Origin: Leptospira stimsonii
Lineage (GTDB): Bacteria; Spirochaetota; Leptospiria; Leptospirales; Leptospiraceae
Direction of reading: 5' to 3'
Length of the DNA stretch: 64,000 nucleotides
NCBI RefSeq assembly: GCF_003545875.1
Contig: NZ_QHCS01000001.1
Coordinates: forward strand, 124,001 to 188,000
Shown here in pieces: positions 1 to 8,524 of the stretch. The notes beneath the pieces were generated by a model that was not told the origin of the DNA, searched no databases, and saw nothing but the letters and a program-made list of their open reading frames with translations. The first letter of the stretch is position 1; every line of letters starts with the position of its first letter. The position numbers and the translations under genes are program-made.

Positions 1-2
1 AC

Positions 3-95
3 GAAAAACGTATCGAACAATTCCTGAATCGGCTTCCAGGATCAGAACCGACGATCTTAAATCGGAATTTTCCTTTTCAAAATTCTGAATTTTAG
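3..95 (+). CDS. possible C-terminal tail of a gene entering from the left
   Basis: Frame 3 is open from the window edge to a TAG at 93-95. It reads as about 30 residues of plausible, charged coding sequence (starting EKRIEQFLNRLPG). The other two plus frames stop quickly or look poor. The gene would be convergent with the DUF2135 gene that ends at 229. The tail is too short to assign a family, and chance cannot be excluded. Confidence 0.3.
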   Translation, partial: EKRIEQFLNRLPGSEPTILNRNFPFQNSEF

Positions 96-228
96 AATCC
101 AAATATTGAAACCGAGATCCGCTCTTCGTTTCAGAATATAAAGAATATTGAATACAATATAGAACAAAACAAATTCCGAACTTAAAAAGGAACATCTTCC
201 GTGAGTGAAAGGAAACTCGAAACAAACT

Positions 229-918
229 TCAATTCTCCGGTTCGATTTCGAAATTTGCAAGATGATATACTTGTTGAGTTTTGGTCATAACAAACTGAAA
301 CTTCATCCGTTTTTCATTGGATTTTCCTTCATAAAGAACGACGTACGCATTGACCCGAGTGATGGGTTTATCATAAGAACCGTAGTATTGAACTTGAACC
401 GAATAGTTACCGGGCAACGCTTTCGCCATCGTAAAGGTTTCCGGACCGAAGCCGTCAACCACGTCCACGTCCAAGTTTCCTCCAGACTGCGTGGAAGGAT
501 GGGAATAATAGCACTTTTCCCCTTTCGGATCGATGACCCAAAGATCCACGTCCGTTTGTGTGTCCCAAGTCAAGACCACCTTGATGTCCCGGGGAGGAAC
601 CTTTGCGAAAAAAGAAACCTTCTCGGAAGTTTTTCCCGCTTTGATTTCGATCAAATTATTTCCCGGAGCGACAACGGCATTCATCGAGAACCTGCTTTGG
701 CTTACAGGAACAGTCTGCGGAATTCCATTGAGGACGATCGTGATTCTATCTCCGTTTAATCCGGAAACGGTCCCTGAAATTTTTTGTATTCTTTCAGTTG
801 TAAATCCTCCGTTCGGAGATTCTACAATTAACGATTGAGAATATACGTTTGAAGAAACGAAGAATACAGAAAAGAATAGGAAAAACACTTTGACCAAGTG
901 TCGATTTCTAAGTTTCAT
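229..918 (-). CDS. DUF2135 (YfaP-like) exported protein of the A2M cluster
   Basis: A 229-residue exported protein. I start it at the ATG at 918 because GGAGG lies just upstream; a longer frame reaches back into the A2M gene without a better site. Residues 1-28 form a signal peptide (hydrophobic VFFLFFSVFFV, likely cut near VYS/Q). Residues 30-100 look like an Ig-like beta domain. Residues 110-220 carry the DUF2135 signature with DVDLWVIDPKGE and a following YSHPST segment. In other bacteria DUF2135 proteins (E. coli YfaP) are encoded beside YfaS-type alpha-2-macroglobulins and DUF1175 proteins, exactly as here. It is the last gene of the cluster. It is probably a periplasmic partner of the A2M protein; its biochemical role is unknown. 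Confidence 0.85.
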   Translation of the reverse strand: MKLRNRHLVKVFFLFFSVFFVSSNVYSQSLIVESPNGGFTTERIQKISGTVSGLNGDRITIVLNGIPQTVPVSQSRFSMNAVVAPGNNLIEIKAGKTSEKVSFFAKVPPRDIKVVLTWDTQTDVDLWVIDPKGEKCYYSHPSTQSGGNLDVDVVDGFGPETFTMAKALPGNYSVQVQYYGSYDKPITRVNAYVVLYEGKSNEKRMKFQFVMTKTQQVYHLANFEIEPEN

Positions 919-973
919 AAAAACCTCCGAAGGAATATGAATGATTTTTAATGCTCCTAAAGCGGCGTTTCGT

Positions 974-3900
974 TTAATCCACTTTGATTTCATCATCGGA
1001 ACTCGCTCCTGTAACTTCGGGGTAATACATAAGGTTTGCTCTCGCCGGGATCGCCTTGTATTTTCCTCCAACTTCCGCTCTGAGAAAATAACGAACGGTA
1101 AAATCCTTTGAAGGTCCAGCGGCAAAAAAGACCGCTCGATCGTCGAAGATTTGTCGAGAATAGTATTCCATCTTACGATCTCCGGAAAGATATTCGGCGT
1201 CCCTTTGAAGAAAAGAAAACCCTGGCAATAGAACGTCTTCTATCATAAAGTAAGAATCCGGATTTCCTTCCTTGGAAACATTCAATTCTACTAATACGAT
1301 ATCGCCGGTAGAAAAAGATTTCGATTCTGAAACTTCCACTCCTGAACCGTCCGAACCCGGTTTTACTTTAAAATATTTTCTTTGTACCTGAATTCCATTT
1401 GTGAATGCGGAGATTTTCTTGGATCGATCCTTATAAAATAAGGAGGCGGTAGCGTAAAACAAAGGCCCGTCCTTTTTGATAACTTCGATCCGATTCTCCC
1501 CGGAATGAATGAGTTCGTTTGCGACTACAATCTTAAAAAGTTCACCGTCCTCCGATTTTGGAGAGAGGGTCGCGCTCTTTAAGGTCGTGCCGTTCAGTTT
1601 GATTTCAATCTCCGCTACGGAGTCCGTTTCTCTAAGGACGGTCAAATACTCGGATAAACTTAGAACCGCCAAAGAAGTATCTCTGGAGTTATTCCAAGCA
1701 TAACCGTTTCGATTGGTAAGAATCGTGGAAGCTAAGTTTTCGAGAACGGTTTCGTTTTCTTTTAGTCGAACTCCAAGACTCAGCAGAGTTGACAAACCTT
1801 CAATTTTGTCTTCTTCCCAATTCGGATTTTTACCGTACGAAGCGAACTTGAGAAACGGCGTTTTTCCGATTCTGCTTTCAGCCAACGCTTTTTTAAACAT
1901 ACGAGAAGCTTCCGCTTTTTTACCTTGATTGAACAAGGTCAACCCCAACAAAGCCTTCCCATAAAAGCTCAGTTTGGATTCCGATTTGTAAAGACTTTCC
2001 ACTAAAGAATTCTCTAATGATCCGCTTTCACTCAAAGCGTTCAAAACCTGAGATTTTACGTTATCCGAAACCGCTCCTTTTTCCAGAGAAGAATAGAGAA
2101 AGTTTCGCGCTCGATAAATCAAACTTTCTGTCACAATCTGTCCATTTTTCTGGCTGATAGCCAAAGCTCTTAAAACGTAAGCGGACATCAAAACGTCGCT
2201 TTCAGAATTCCCTTCGAACCAACCGAATCCGCCGTCGCTTCTCTGAAGAGCTTGAACTCTTTTTAAACCCGCATCGATCATCTTCGGTAGTTCTTTCTGA
2301 ATTCGAGAATTGATAAAGCCGGCTTTTTGAGCGGAAAGAAGAGGATAAAAACGACTCATCGTCTGTTCCACGCAACCGTAAGGATAATCCGCAAGGTATT
2401 CTAAAGATTGTTTCAATGCCGGTAACGTCGCCGGGCTCAATCGGATTTCAAGGCGCGGGTCCGCCAACTCCTTGGTTACGTTCAGTTTTAAAACTCCGGA
2501 ATCGGCTCCCTTATTCAATCCGAGACTGTCAGAACTAACCCGAGGCGATCCCCAGACCATAAGCGGAATTTCAGATCGAATGGAATCGGATAATCCGCCT
2601 CCGGAAGCAAATATATTCAATTTTGCTAATTTAACTTTCGGATCCTGGACCGCTTGTACCGTAAATTGAACGGATTGATTCTGACCCGGCTCCAATTGAA
2701 TCGTAGCAGTTTCCGGACCGATCACTTTCAGTCCCTCCATTTTTAAAGAGACATTGACAGGAAGTTTTCGATTCGTCTGGTTAGAGATCGTAGCGTTTAC
2801 CTTTTGGGATTCTCCTTTGAGAATATATCTTGGAAGACCTCCCAATATCATCAGATCTTTTTTCGTTACAAAAGTCGTTTGTCCTCGTCCCACTTTTGTA
2901 TCCGAAGTGATTGCGATCGCAGTGACTCTCCATGATGTTAAATTATCCGGTAGTACGAAACTAACGACCGCAGTACCGTCGGAGGAAGTTTTTACTTTTG
3001 CGTTCCAAAAGCTCGTATCCTTAAATCGATCTCGGTTCTCTTCTTCGCTTTTGATCGCGGAATAACCGGATTCTCCCTTTTTAGCCAAAGCCAGTTTCAA
3101 ACGTTTTTCTTCCGAATAACCGAAAAACTTATAAGAAGAAGCTAATGTTGTCTGGACGTTATTTCTTCGCGGATGATAGAAGAAGGTCCCGATGTTCGGA
3201 ATCGTTTCTTCCCTAATTTGATAGATCGCTTCGTCTACAACCGCGACGGAAATCTCCGCCGGAACCGCCTTTCCTCCGAGTCCGGTTGTTTTTAATCTGA
3301 TCTCCGCCTTATCTCCCGGTCGATAGACTTTATTCCCGGAAGCCAAATCCACTTTAATGAATTTTTCTTCAGGAGGAGCCACGATTCTGACCTGACTCTT
3401 ATAAACTTCACTCCCCGAAAATTGAACCGCGGATAATGTAAAATTCGGACTCATCTCCGGACCGATCTTTACGGAATACTTCAGAGCGTTTCCGTTCATC
3501 TTGATGACCTGACTTTTAAAAATACGATTCCCTTCCACGGTAAGGACAACGTGACCGTTGGAAACGGGACTTAAGATAAGGATTTCCGCATTCTCCCCTA
3601 CGGAATAAAGATCCTTGCTCGGCTTTAAATTGATATCCTTGAAAGGAATATCGATCGAATCCGATACGGCGGAAGCCCAAAAGAAAGTTTCACTTTTTGT
3701 ATCGTTTCCATCGCCGTCTTCCGTTTCCGCAGTGACGATGTATTGTCCTCGTTTTGGAATCTGAAACGAAACCTCCGCTACACCCGAATCGTTCGTAGTC
3801 GCGGAAGTTTTAGAAATTTTGGAACGTCCACCCTCGGAGGAATGTTGTATTTCCCGATTGTAGAGAACGAGTTCGACCTTGCGTCCTTGGATTTCCTTTT

Positions 3901-5581
3901 TCCGAGCTTCGTCGCTTAACGTTTTGTCGTAAGGAACCAGTTTGATTCTTAGTTTGCTTTCCTTTCCAGGTTCATATACCGCTTGGTCTTTTTCCATCTT
4001 CAAAAAGAACGCGCTCCTGTTTACGGAAAACGAGGTTGCACCGTCCAAAGTTAGGTCTTCGGATTGAACCGATGCGATCACCGTGTATATCGAATCACTC
4101 TCGACTTTGTTCGGTTTAAATTTTATGGAATAAAATCCTCTTTTATCCAGAGACCCGCTTCCACTATGAACTAACTCTTGTTTGTCGCTCTGGCCAGCTT
4201 GCTCCAGATAATCGGCGCTCGCATCGAAGTTCATTTTTCCAACGGGAGAATAATCGTATTTGGGTCTTCTAAAAACGCGGAACTGAACTTCCTTTCCGGA
4301 AAGAGGTTGGCCGTAATAATATCTTGCTTTGACCGTCGCGTTGATTTCTTCCTTTTGCAGAAAATTAGATTTCGGCGCGTTAACCGTAACGAGAAAGGTT
4401 GGCTTGATGTAGGCTTCCACTGCGAATTCGGTTTGAAATGTTTTATCTTGAAAATTCAGTACTAGAGAAAAGTTACCGAGTTTGATCGAATCTTCGTTCG
4501 GAATTTGAAATTCTCCGGAAAAGGTACCTTGCTCTCCTGAGATAGATACCGGGATCGGCGGCAACGGACTTTCTCCGTCTTCAGAATGGATGGAAACCAT
4601 CGCGGCACCGGAAACGACTCTGTAATCGTCACGATTGAAATTGCGAACGACGCCTTTAAAGTAAACGGTATCGCCCGGCCTGTAAACGGGTCTTTCCGTA
4701 TAAATATAGGCTCGGGCTCCACCTTCTCCATAAAACGAACTCGAGTAGAATTCCGGATCGGAGACAGCATACTCTCCGCCTTTTTTTGCGAGAATCAACG
4801 TTTTCACAGGAGTATTTCCTTTGTAAAGAAAGGTCCCATCCGAACCTGTTTTAGAAGAATGGAATATACTTCCATTCTCCAGACTGAACAGATTCAGATC
4901 GACGTCGCCAACGGGTTCGCCCGTATCTTTTCTTGCGACGTAAACAAACGTTTCCGAACTGGCTTGTTTCACTAAAAAGTTCAAGTCCGATCGAACAAGA
5001 ACGGTATAAGCAAGATTGGAACCGGAAACTCCTTCCACGAGATAAACCCCGTTTTCCTGTACTGGAACCGGAATTCTTCTGTAAGCCCAAGAAGAAGCAA
5101 CGCTCGGAACAAAAAAGGTGGAAACCAACTCGTGTTCGGGCAGAATCGCGGAAACAGCCAAGGTCTTTTCCTGCGGCTGGACTTCGTAATTGACGCCTAA
5201 CGTATCTTTCAAAGCCGAGCGGGTGGAAGAGTTAAATTCCTTTCTTGCCACCGATCGAAAATTTCTTTCGAACTTATCCATAGTCCTGGAAAAAAGTGCG
5301 ATCGGATTTCCGAATGCTCCATCGTTATTTTCCTGAATGAGTCTTTCTTTCACTTTTTTGGAAAGAAATGCTTGAGGATCGGCAATTTTATAGATTCTAA
5401 ATTCGTAATCCGCGCGTCCGTTCCCTTCGAGGTTTATATACGGTTTTTCACCGGGCCCGAAACTGCGATCCGTTCCTAAATAAAAGTTAGGACTTCCCGA
5501 AATCGGAAATCGAAACGCAAATCCTAAAACCAATACGATACAAACGGACAACCATAGAATCCTATTTTGAAAGCGCTTCAT
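974..5581 (-). CDS. bacterial alpha-2-macroglobulin with intact thioester motif
   Basis: A 1535-residue protein, typical in length for the family. The N-terminus has one hydrophobic segment (about residues 8-24) and no convincing lipobox, so it is probably anchored in the inner membrane facing the periplasm. The MG2 domain begins near residue 290 (YTERPVYRPGD). The A2M domain lies near residue 880 (LPDNLTSWRVTAIAI). The thioester site is GCVEQ with Cys1070 and Gln1073, followed by the alpha-helical thioester domain (SDGGFGWF, then SDVLMSAYVLRAL). Family members trap proteases that attack the periplasm and bind them through the thioester. The gene sits 9 bases after a DUF1175 gene and before a DUF2135 gene, the YfaS/YfaT/YfaP arrangement. 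It differs from the E. coli YfaS type in keeping the reactive Cys and Gln. Confidence 0.95.
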   Translation of the reverse strand: MKRFQNRILWLSVCIVLVLGFAFRFPISGSPNFYLGTDRSFGPGEKPYINLEGNGRADYEFRIYKIADPQAFLSKKVKERLIQENNDGAFGNPIALFSRTMDKFERNFRSVARKEFNSSTRSALKDTLGVNYEVQPQEKTLAVSAILPEHELVSTFFVPSVASSWAYRRIPVPVQENGVYLVEGVSGSNLAYTVLVRSDLNFLVKQASSETFVYVARKDTGEPVGDVDLNLFSLENGSIFHSSKTGSDGTFLYKGNTPVKTLILAKKGGEYAVSDPEFYSSSFYGEGGARAYIYTERPVYRPGDTVYFKGVVRNFNRDDYRVVSGAAMVSIHSEDGESPLPPIPVSISGEQGTFSGEFQIPNEDSIKLGNFSLVLNFQDKTFQTEFAVEAYIKPTFLVTVNAPKSNFLQKEEINATVKARYYYGQPLSGKEVQFRVFRRPKYDYSPVGKMNFDASADYLEQAGQSDKQELVHSGSGSLDKRGFYSIKFKPNKVESDSIYTVIASVQSEDLTLDGATSFSVNRSAFFLKMEKDQAVYEPGKESKLRIKLVPYDKTLSDEARKKEIQGRKVELVLYNREIQHSSEGGRSKISKTSATTNDSGVAEVSFQIPKRGQYIVTAETEDGDGNDTKSETFFWASAVSDSIDIPFKDINLKPSKDLYSVGENAEILILSPVSNGHVVLTVEGNRIFKSQVIKMNGNALKYSVKIGPEMSPNFTLSAVQFSGSEVYKSQVRIVAPPEEKFIKVDLASGNKVYRPGDKAEIRLKTTGLGGKAVPAEISVAVVDEAIYQIREETIPNIGTFFYHPRRNNVQTTLASSYKFFGYSEEKRLKLALAKKGESGYSAIKSEEENRDRFKDTSFWNAKVKTSSDGTAVVSFVLPDNLTSWRVTAIAITSDTKVGRGQTTFVTKKDLMILGGLPRYILKGESQKVNATISNQTNRKLPVNVSLKMEGLKVIGPETATIQLEPGQNQSVQFTVQAVQDPKVKLAKLNIFASGGGLSDSIRSEIPLMVWGSPRVSSDSLGLNKGADSGVLKLNVTKELADPRLEIRLSPATLPALKQSLEYLADYPYGCVEQTMSRFYPLLSAQKAGFINSRIQKELPKMIDAGLKRVQALQRSDGGFGWFEGNSESDVLMSAYVLRALAISQKNGQIVTESLIYRARNFLYSSLEKGAVSDNVKSQVLNALSESGSLENSLVESLYKSESKLSFYGKALLGLTLFNQGKKAEASRMFKKALAESRIGKTPFLKFASYGKNPNWEEDKIEGLSTLLSLGVRLKENETVLENLASTILTNRNGYAWNNSRDTSLAVLSLSEYLTVLRETDSVAEIEIKLNGTTLKSATLSPKSEDGELFKIVVANELIHSGENRIEVIKKDGPLFYATASLFYKDRSKKISAFTNGIQVQRKYFKVKPGSDGSGVEVSESKSFSTGDIVLVELNVSKEGNPDSYFMIEDVLLPGFSFLQRDAEYLSGDRKMEYYSRQIFDDRAVFFAAGPSKDFTVRYFLRAEVGGKYKAIPARANLMYYPEVTGASSDDEIKVD

Positions 5582-5590
5582 TTCCTAACC

Positions 5591-6538
5591 TCAATCTAAA
5601 ATGCGAAATCGATACAATCCTAAAAAGGAAGGATTGTTAGTTTCCGGGGAAAAACGATTACTCTTACGCAATTCTTTCGCCCGAATCAATTGAATCCCTC
5701 GATTGGATCCTGTATGATACAATAACAGCGGATTCGTTTTATTCTCTTCCACTAAAATCATCGAGTGAAAATTCGTTCCATTTCCCCGATCTTCCCTGAA
5801 AAATAAAATATCTCCCGGAAGTCCGGATTCTAAGTCTTTCGAAACAAAGGAAGAATTGTATTGTGCTAGACTTTCGGCATCGGCAAACGTGCCGAAGGTT
5901 TTCGAACCGGTTTGAAATAAATTGATTCCGATAGAAGGTATATCCGGATATTGAAATTCACGGACATCGGGAATATTCTTATCCAAAAGAATTCCGATTT
6001 TTTTTTGCCAAAGTAAATCATGCTTTTTTAAAGCTTCTTTGTACGAGAATCGAATGAGACCGCTACAGTCTCTTTCTTTAAGATTCCAGGAACCCGTTTC
6101 CTTTAAATACTGTGAAAGCGCGATCTGAACAAACCATTCTCGAAATGCTTGTCGATCTTCTTCCGATCTAAGTTCGGCTTGATCCGGAAATCCATCCTCA
6201 TCCCAATCCCCCTGTCGCGAAAACAATTCGATCTCGATAAGAGTTCCGAATTTCGTGCGAAGCAAATCGCGTCCCGGTTTATAACCTGCAATTAAACGTA
6301 TGATTTGTTTAGAATCGGAATTCTCCAAGGAGAGAAGTTTCAAAAAGGATTCCCGCTTTTCATCCCATTGAAAAGAATCGGGTGCTCCGAAATAAGGATT
6401 TGTGATCGTGATCACAGCGATGGATTTTCCATCGGCTGGAATTCTTACTTTTGTAGAATCGATATTCGGCGTGAAAAATGGACCGCAAGAAAAGGATAAA
6501 AAAATACTCAATCCAATGAATGAAGAAATACGATTCAC
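5591..6538 (-). CDS. DUF1175 (YfaT-like) lipoprotein, NlpC/P60-like fold
   Basis: A 315-residue predicted lipoprotein. The likely start is GTG at 6538. The signal runs to LSFSC (Cys18), a spirochaete-type lipobox. The central region carries ERDCSGLIRFSYKEAL with Cys158, then GDILFFRED and NFHSMILVEE with His258, and a further LLLYHTGSNRG. This Cys/His order resembles NlpC/P60 cysteine peptidases, to which DUF1175 is structurally similar; peptidase or amidase activity is an inference. It is the first gene of the A2M cluster, with 9 bases to the A2M start. In E. coli the counterpart YfaT is encoded next to YfaS. Confidence 0.85.
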   Translation of the reverse strand: MNRISSFIGLSIFLSFSCGPFFTPNIDSTKVRIPADGKSIAVITITNPYFGAPDSFQWDEKRESFLKLLSLENSDSKQIIRLIAGYKPGRDLLRTKFGTLIEIELFSRQGDWDEDGFPDQAELRSEEDRQAFREWFVQIALSQYLKETGSWNLKERDCSGLIRFSYKEALKKHDLLWQKKIGILLDKNIPDVREFQYPDIPSIGINLFQTGSKTFGTFADAESLAQYNSSFVSKDLESGLPGDILFFREDRGNGTNFHSMILVEENKTNPLLLYHTGSNRGIQLIRAKELRKSNRFSPETNNPSFLGLYRFRILD

Positions 6539-6587
6539 AGAACGGAAGATTCTTAAAGGAAGAAGAAAAGAAAAGCGATTTTAGAAG

Positions 6588-7049
6588 TTAGTATAAAAAT
6601 TTCAATTTAGATCTTTGATCAATCTTTCCGACTAAGATCGCATTCTGCTGAAATTTTTTTCCAAGGGAAAGCGCGTCCTTTTCCGAAATTCCGAGCGCAA
6701 GAAAACTGAATTCCGGATTCCAAAACGAATCTTCTCCTCTTCCTTCGCCCTCAAAAACGGGAAACGCGTTCAACTCGAGTCTTAGTTCCCGATTTCTTTT
6801 CTGATTCTCTTCGACAGAAATGATTTTCGAACCGGGATTAGCCGCTGTCAGATACGCCCATTCCGTTCTTCCCTGTTCTTTTAGGAATAGATCGAGCGTG
6901 GGATTAAAGGATTCCGCAAAAATCGACAAACTGGGGCTAAAGACCAAATAACGTGTTTTTAAATAAGAATCGATTAAGGAATAAGAAAGACGATTTCCGC
7001 TACGAAGGATGTGATAGAGACAGCGGATTTTATTCTTTAAGTGAATCAT
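6588..7049 (-). CDS. DUF3293 family protein
   Basis: A 153-residue soluble protein with no signal peptide. The signature is WAYLTAANPGS at about residues 63-73, followed by an ENQKRNRELRLEL helix, EGEGRGED and a WNPEFSFLALGIS segment. This is the order seen in DUF3293 proteins. The function of that family is not established. It is encoded just upstream of DUF1175 on the same strand (about 50 bases), so it may be cotranscribed with the A2M cluster. Confidence 0.8.
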   Translation of the reverse strand: MIHLKNKIRCLYHILRSGNRLSYSLIDSYLKTRYLVFSPSLSIFAESFNPTLDLFLKEQGRTEWAYLTAANPGSKIISVEENQKRNRELRLELNAFPVFEGEGRGEDSFWNPEFSFLALGISEKDALSLGKKFQQNAILVGKIDQRSKLKFLY

Positions 7050-7068
7050 TTTTTTTAAATGACTTCGC

Positions 7069-7554
7069 TTAATAACCGAGATTCTTTCGGATCTTCTCCG
7101 GAATCTCCTCGAAGTGTTTGTATTTATGTTTCTTGCCGTCGGGAAAGATCACGTAATAAACTCCGTTGAGAATCTCCATATAATATTTTCCGGCTTTCTT
7201 CTCACCCGTGGCCCGATGATCCATCTCTTTGACCATTCTTTGATAGCGAGAAGGAAGCGTTTGCCAGGAAGCGTAGACTTCGATTTCCCCACCCGTGTTC
7301 ACCGTATAAATTCCGTTCTCGTGCATGATCTTGATTCCGTTGTAGTCGAAAACTTCCAGGATATTTGTTTTCGGATTTTTTGAATCTCGAGAATCGGAAC
7401 GATACTGAGCAGAGGCAGAATCCTCCTTGGGAAGACCGTATTTGACAATCGAGTTGGACCCAGTTTTTTCCTTCTTTCTTACCAAGAGAAGAAAAAGATA
7501 AATCAAACCCGCAAGCAAAAGGCTGATCCCGAAAAACCATTCCGCCGGCTTCAT
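7069..7554 (-). CDS. conserved membrane-anchored protein of unknown function
   Basis: A 161-residue protein. Residues 6-25 form one transmembrane segment (FFGISLLLAGLIYLFLLLV) followed by a basic stop-transfer RKK, giving a small cytoplasmic or periplasmic domain. The soluble part contains a repeated beta pattern with IKIMHENGIYTVNTGGEIEVY and, later, KYYMEILNGVYYVIFPDGKKHKY. The start is supported by AAGGAAAT before the ATG. I recognise no family. It lies 19 bases from the DUF3293 gene and 9 bases after a small lipoprotein gene, so it is part of a packed minus-strand string. Confidence 0.75.
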   Translation of the reverse strand: MKPAEWFFGISLLLAGLIYLFLLLVRKKEKTGSNSIVKYGLPKEDSASAQYRSDSRDSKNPKTNILEVFDYNGIKIMHENGIYTVNTGGEIEVYASWQTLPSRYQRMVKEMDHRATGEKKAGKYYMEILNGVYYVIFPDGKKHKYKHFEEIPEKIRKNLGY

Positions 7555-7563
7555 TCAATTTCC

Positions 7564-7917
7564 TTAATATCGAAACTCGATCGCTTTGCAGGTTGCAGGC
7601 GTGGCGTCTGCGGAAGTGGAAGACCAAGATTGACAGCTCACCGCAAAAACCGCGCTCACGCAGAGATCGATGTCCTTTTTTCTGGCTCGACCCGGCACGA
7701 ACGCGGTCACTCTACGACTTGTATTACAAAGAACGTCCTTTGCTTGATAAGCTACGATCAATTTGGTATTGGCGTCCTCAAACTCGTAAAAGTCCGCATC
7801 CGTATTCTTCTGATAACATCCGTTAAATAAATAAAAGAACAAGAATCCTATCGCAAAAGACCGAGAACCCTTTTGCAAAAAAAATTTACAAAATGAAAAA
7901 TACATCGTATTCACCAT
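7564..7917 (-). CDS. small cysteine-rich lipoprotein
   Basis: A 117-residue putative lipoprotein. The signal region ends at YLFNGC, and the mature part has four further cysteines in its C-terminal half (VLCNTS, IDLCVS, VSCQSW, ATCKAI), enough for two disulfides. The ATG at 7917 has GGAAG very close; an internal ATG at 7905 is an alternative start. A much longer upstream extension in the same frame overlaps the next gene and is unlikely. No known family is recognised. It lies between the LEA-like lipoprotein gene (40 bases) and a membrane protein gene. Confidence 0.6.
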   Translation of the reverse strand: MVNTMYFSFCKFFLQKGSRSFAIGFLFFYLFNGCYQKNTDADFYEFEDANTKLIVAYQAKDVLCNTSRRVTAFVPGRARKKDIDLCVSAVFAVSCQSWSSTSADATPATCKAIEFRY

Positions 7918-7957
7918 TTCTTCCGAAAGACGTTTGGATTCAAATAGGAAAGACTCA

Positions 7958-8521
7958 TCAAAATCCGATTGAATTCTTCTTTGAAGGTTTGAGAGGAATC
8001 TTTTCATCCACCGGTATTTGAACCGCACCGAAGATCGTTTCGTATTCGAAAGTCCCTCGAATGGAAAACAGAAGTTCTTTTCCGGAAAGACTCGCCTGTA
8101 AAATCCCCAAAGCAATTTGAAGAAGGTTTCGATCCATCTTCTTTTCAAATAAAGTCTCTACTTGAAGATCTACCAATTTTTTTTGACGTGGAGGAATCAC
8201 GATTTTTTCATTCGATAGGACGCGGGCCAACTCCGATTCCTTTTCGGAAGAATCGGGAACGTAAAAGGAAAGATCGAATTTATGAATCGTAACTTCCGTT
8301 TCGTTCGGATTTTCGATTTCGACTTTTGCTAAAAAGATAATTTTAGGAACCGGCGGAAAAGAGATCAGTTCCGCCTTTTGAGCTTCTAAAGACAAAACTT
8401 GAAACTTACATTTCTGGAGAGCCTTGTAATTTTCCCTTAGCGCGGAACAAGAAAGAAAAAAGAATAAGAATCCGAAAAAGAATACGCTTCCGATTCGAAT
8501 TTTAGATTCCGTTGTTTTCAA
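7958..8521 (-). CDS. LEA type 2 / WHy-domain lipoprotein
   Basis: A 187-residue lipoprotein. A run of hydrophobic residues (FFFGFLFFFLSC) leads to the lipid-attachment cysteine. The mature protein has the LEA14-like beta-sandwich pattern: FLAKVEIENPNETEVTIHKFDLSFYV, then VIPPRQKKLVDLQV and the closing FSIRGTFEYETIFG strand. LEA-2 (WHy) domains are found in desiccation-related and envelope proteins of many bacteria. The start is TTG at 8521, three bases after the preceding stop, with GGAAGG inside the end of the upstream gene, so it is translationally coupled to the MDR gene. The role is probably envelope-related, but unproven. Confidence 0.75.
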   Translation of the reverse strand: MKTTESKIRIGSVFFFGFLFFFLSCSALRENYKALQKCKFQVLSLEAQKAELISFPPVPKIIFLAKVEIENPNETEVTIHKFDLSFYVPDSSEKESELARVLSNEKIVIPPRQKKLVDLQVETLFEKKMDRNLLQIALGILQASLSGKELLFSIRGTFEYETIFGAVQIPVDEKIPLKPSKKNSIGF

Positions 8522-8524
8522 ATT

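Noticed and set aside
57..260. 67-codon minus-strand frame after the DUF2135 stop
   Set aside because: It overlaps the end of the DUF2135 gene, has low-complexity hydrophobic sequence and no ribosome-binding site.
205..759. 184-codon plus-strand open frame opposite the DUF2135 gene
   Set aside because: It lies antisense to a clear DUF2135 domain, has no ribosome-binding site and an arginine/histidine-rich shadow composition.
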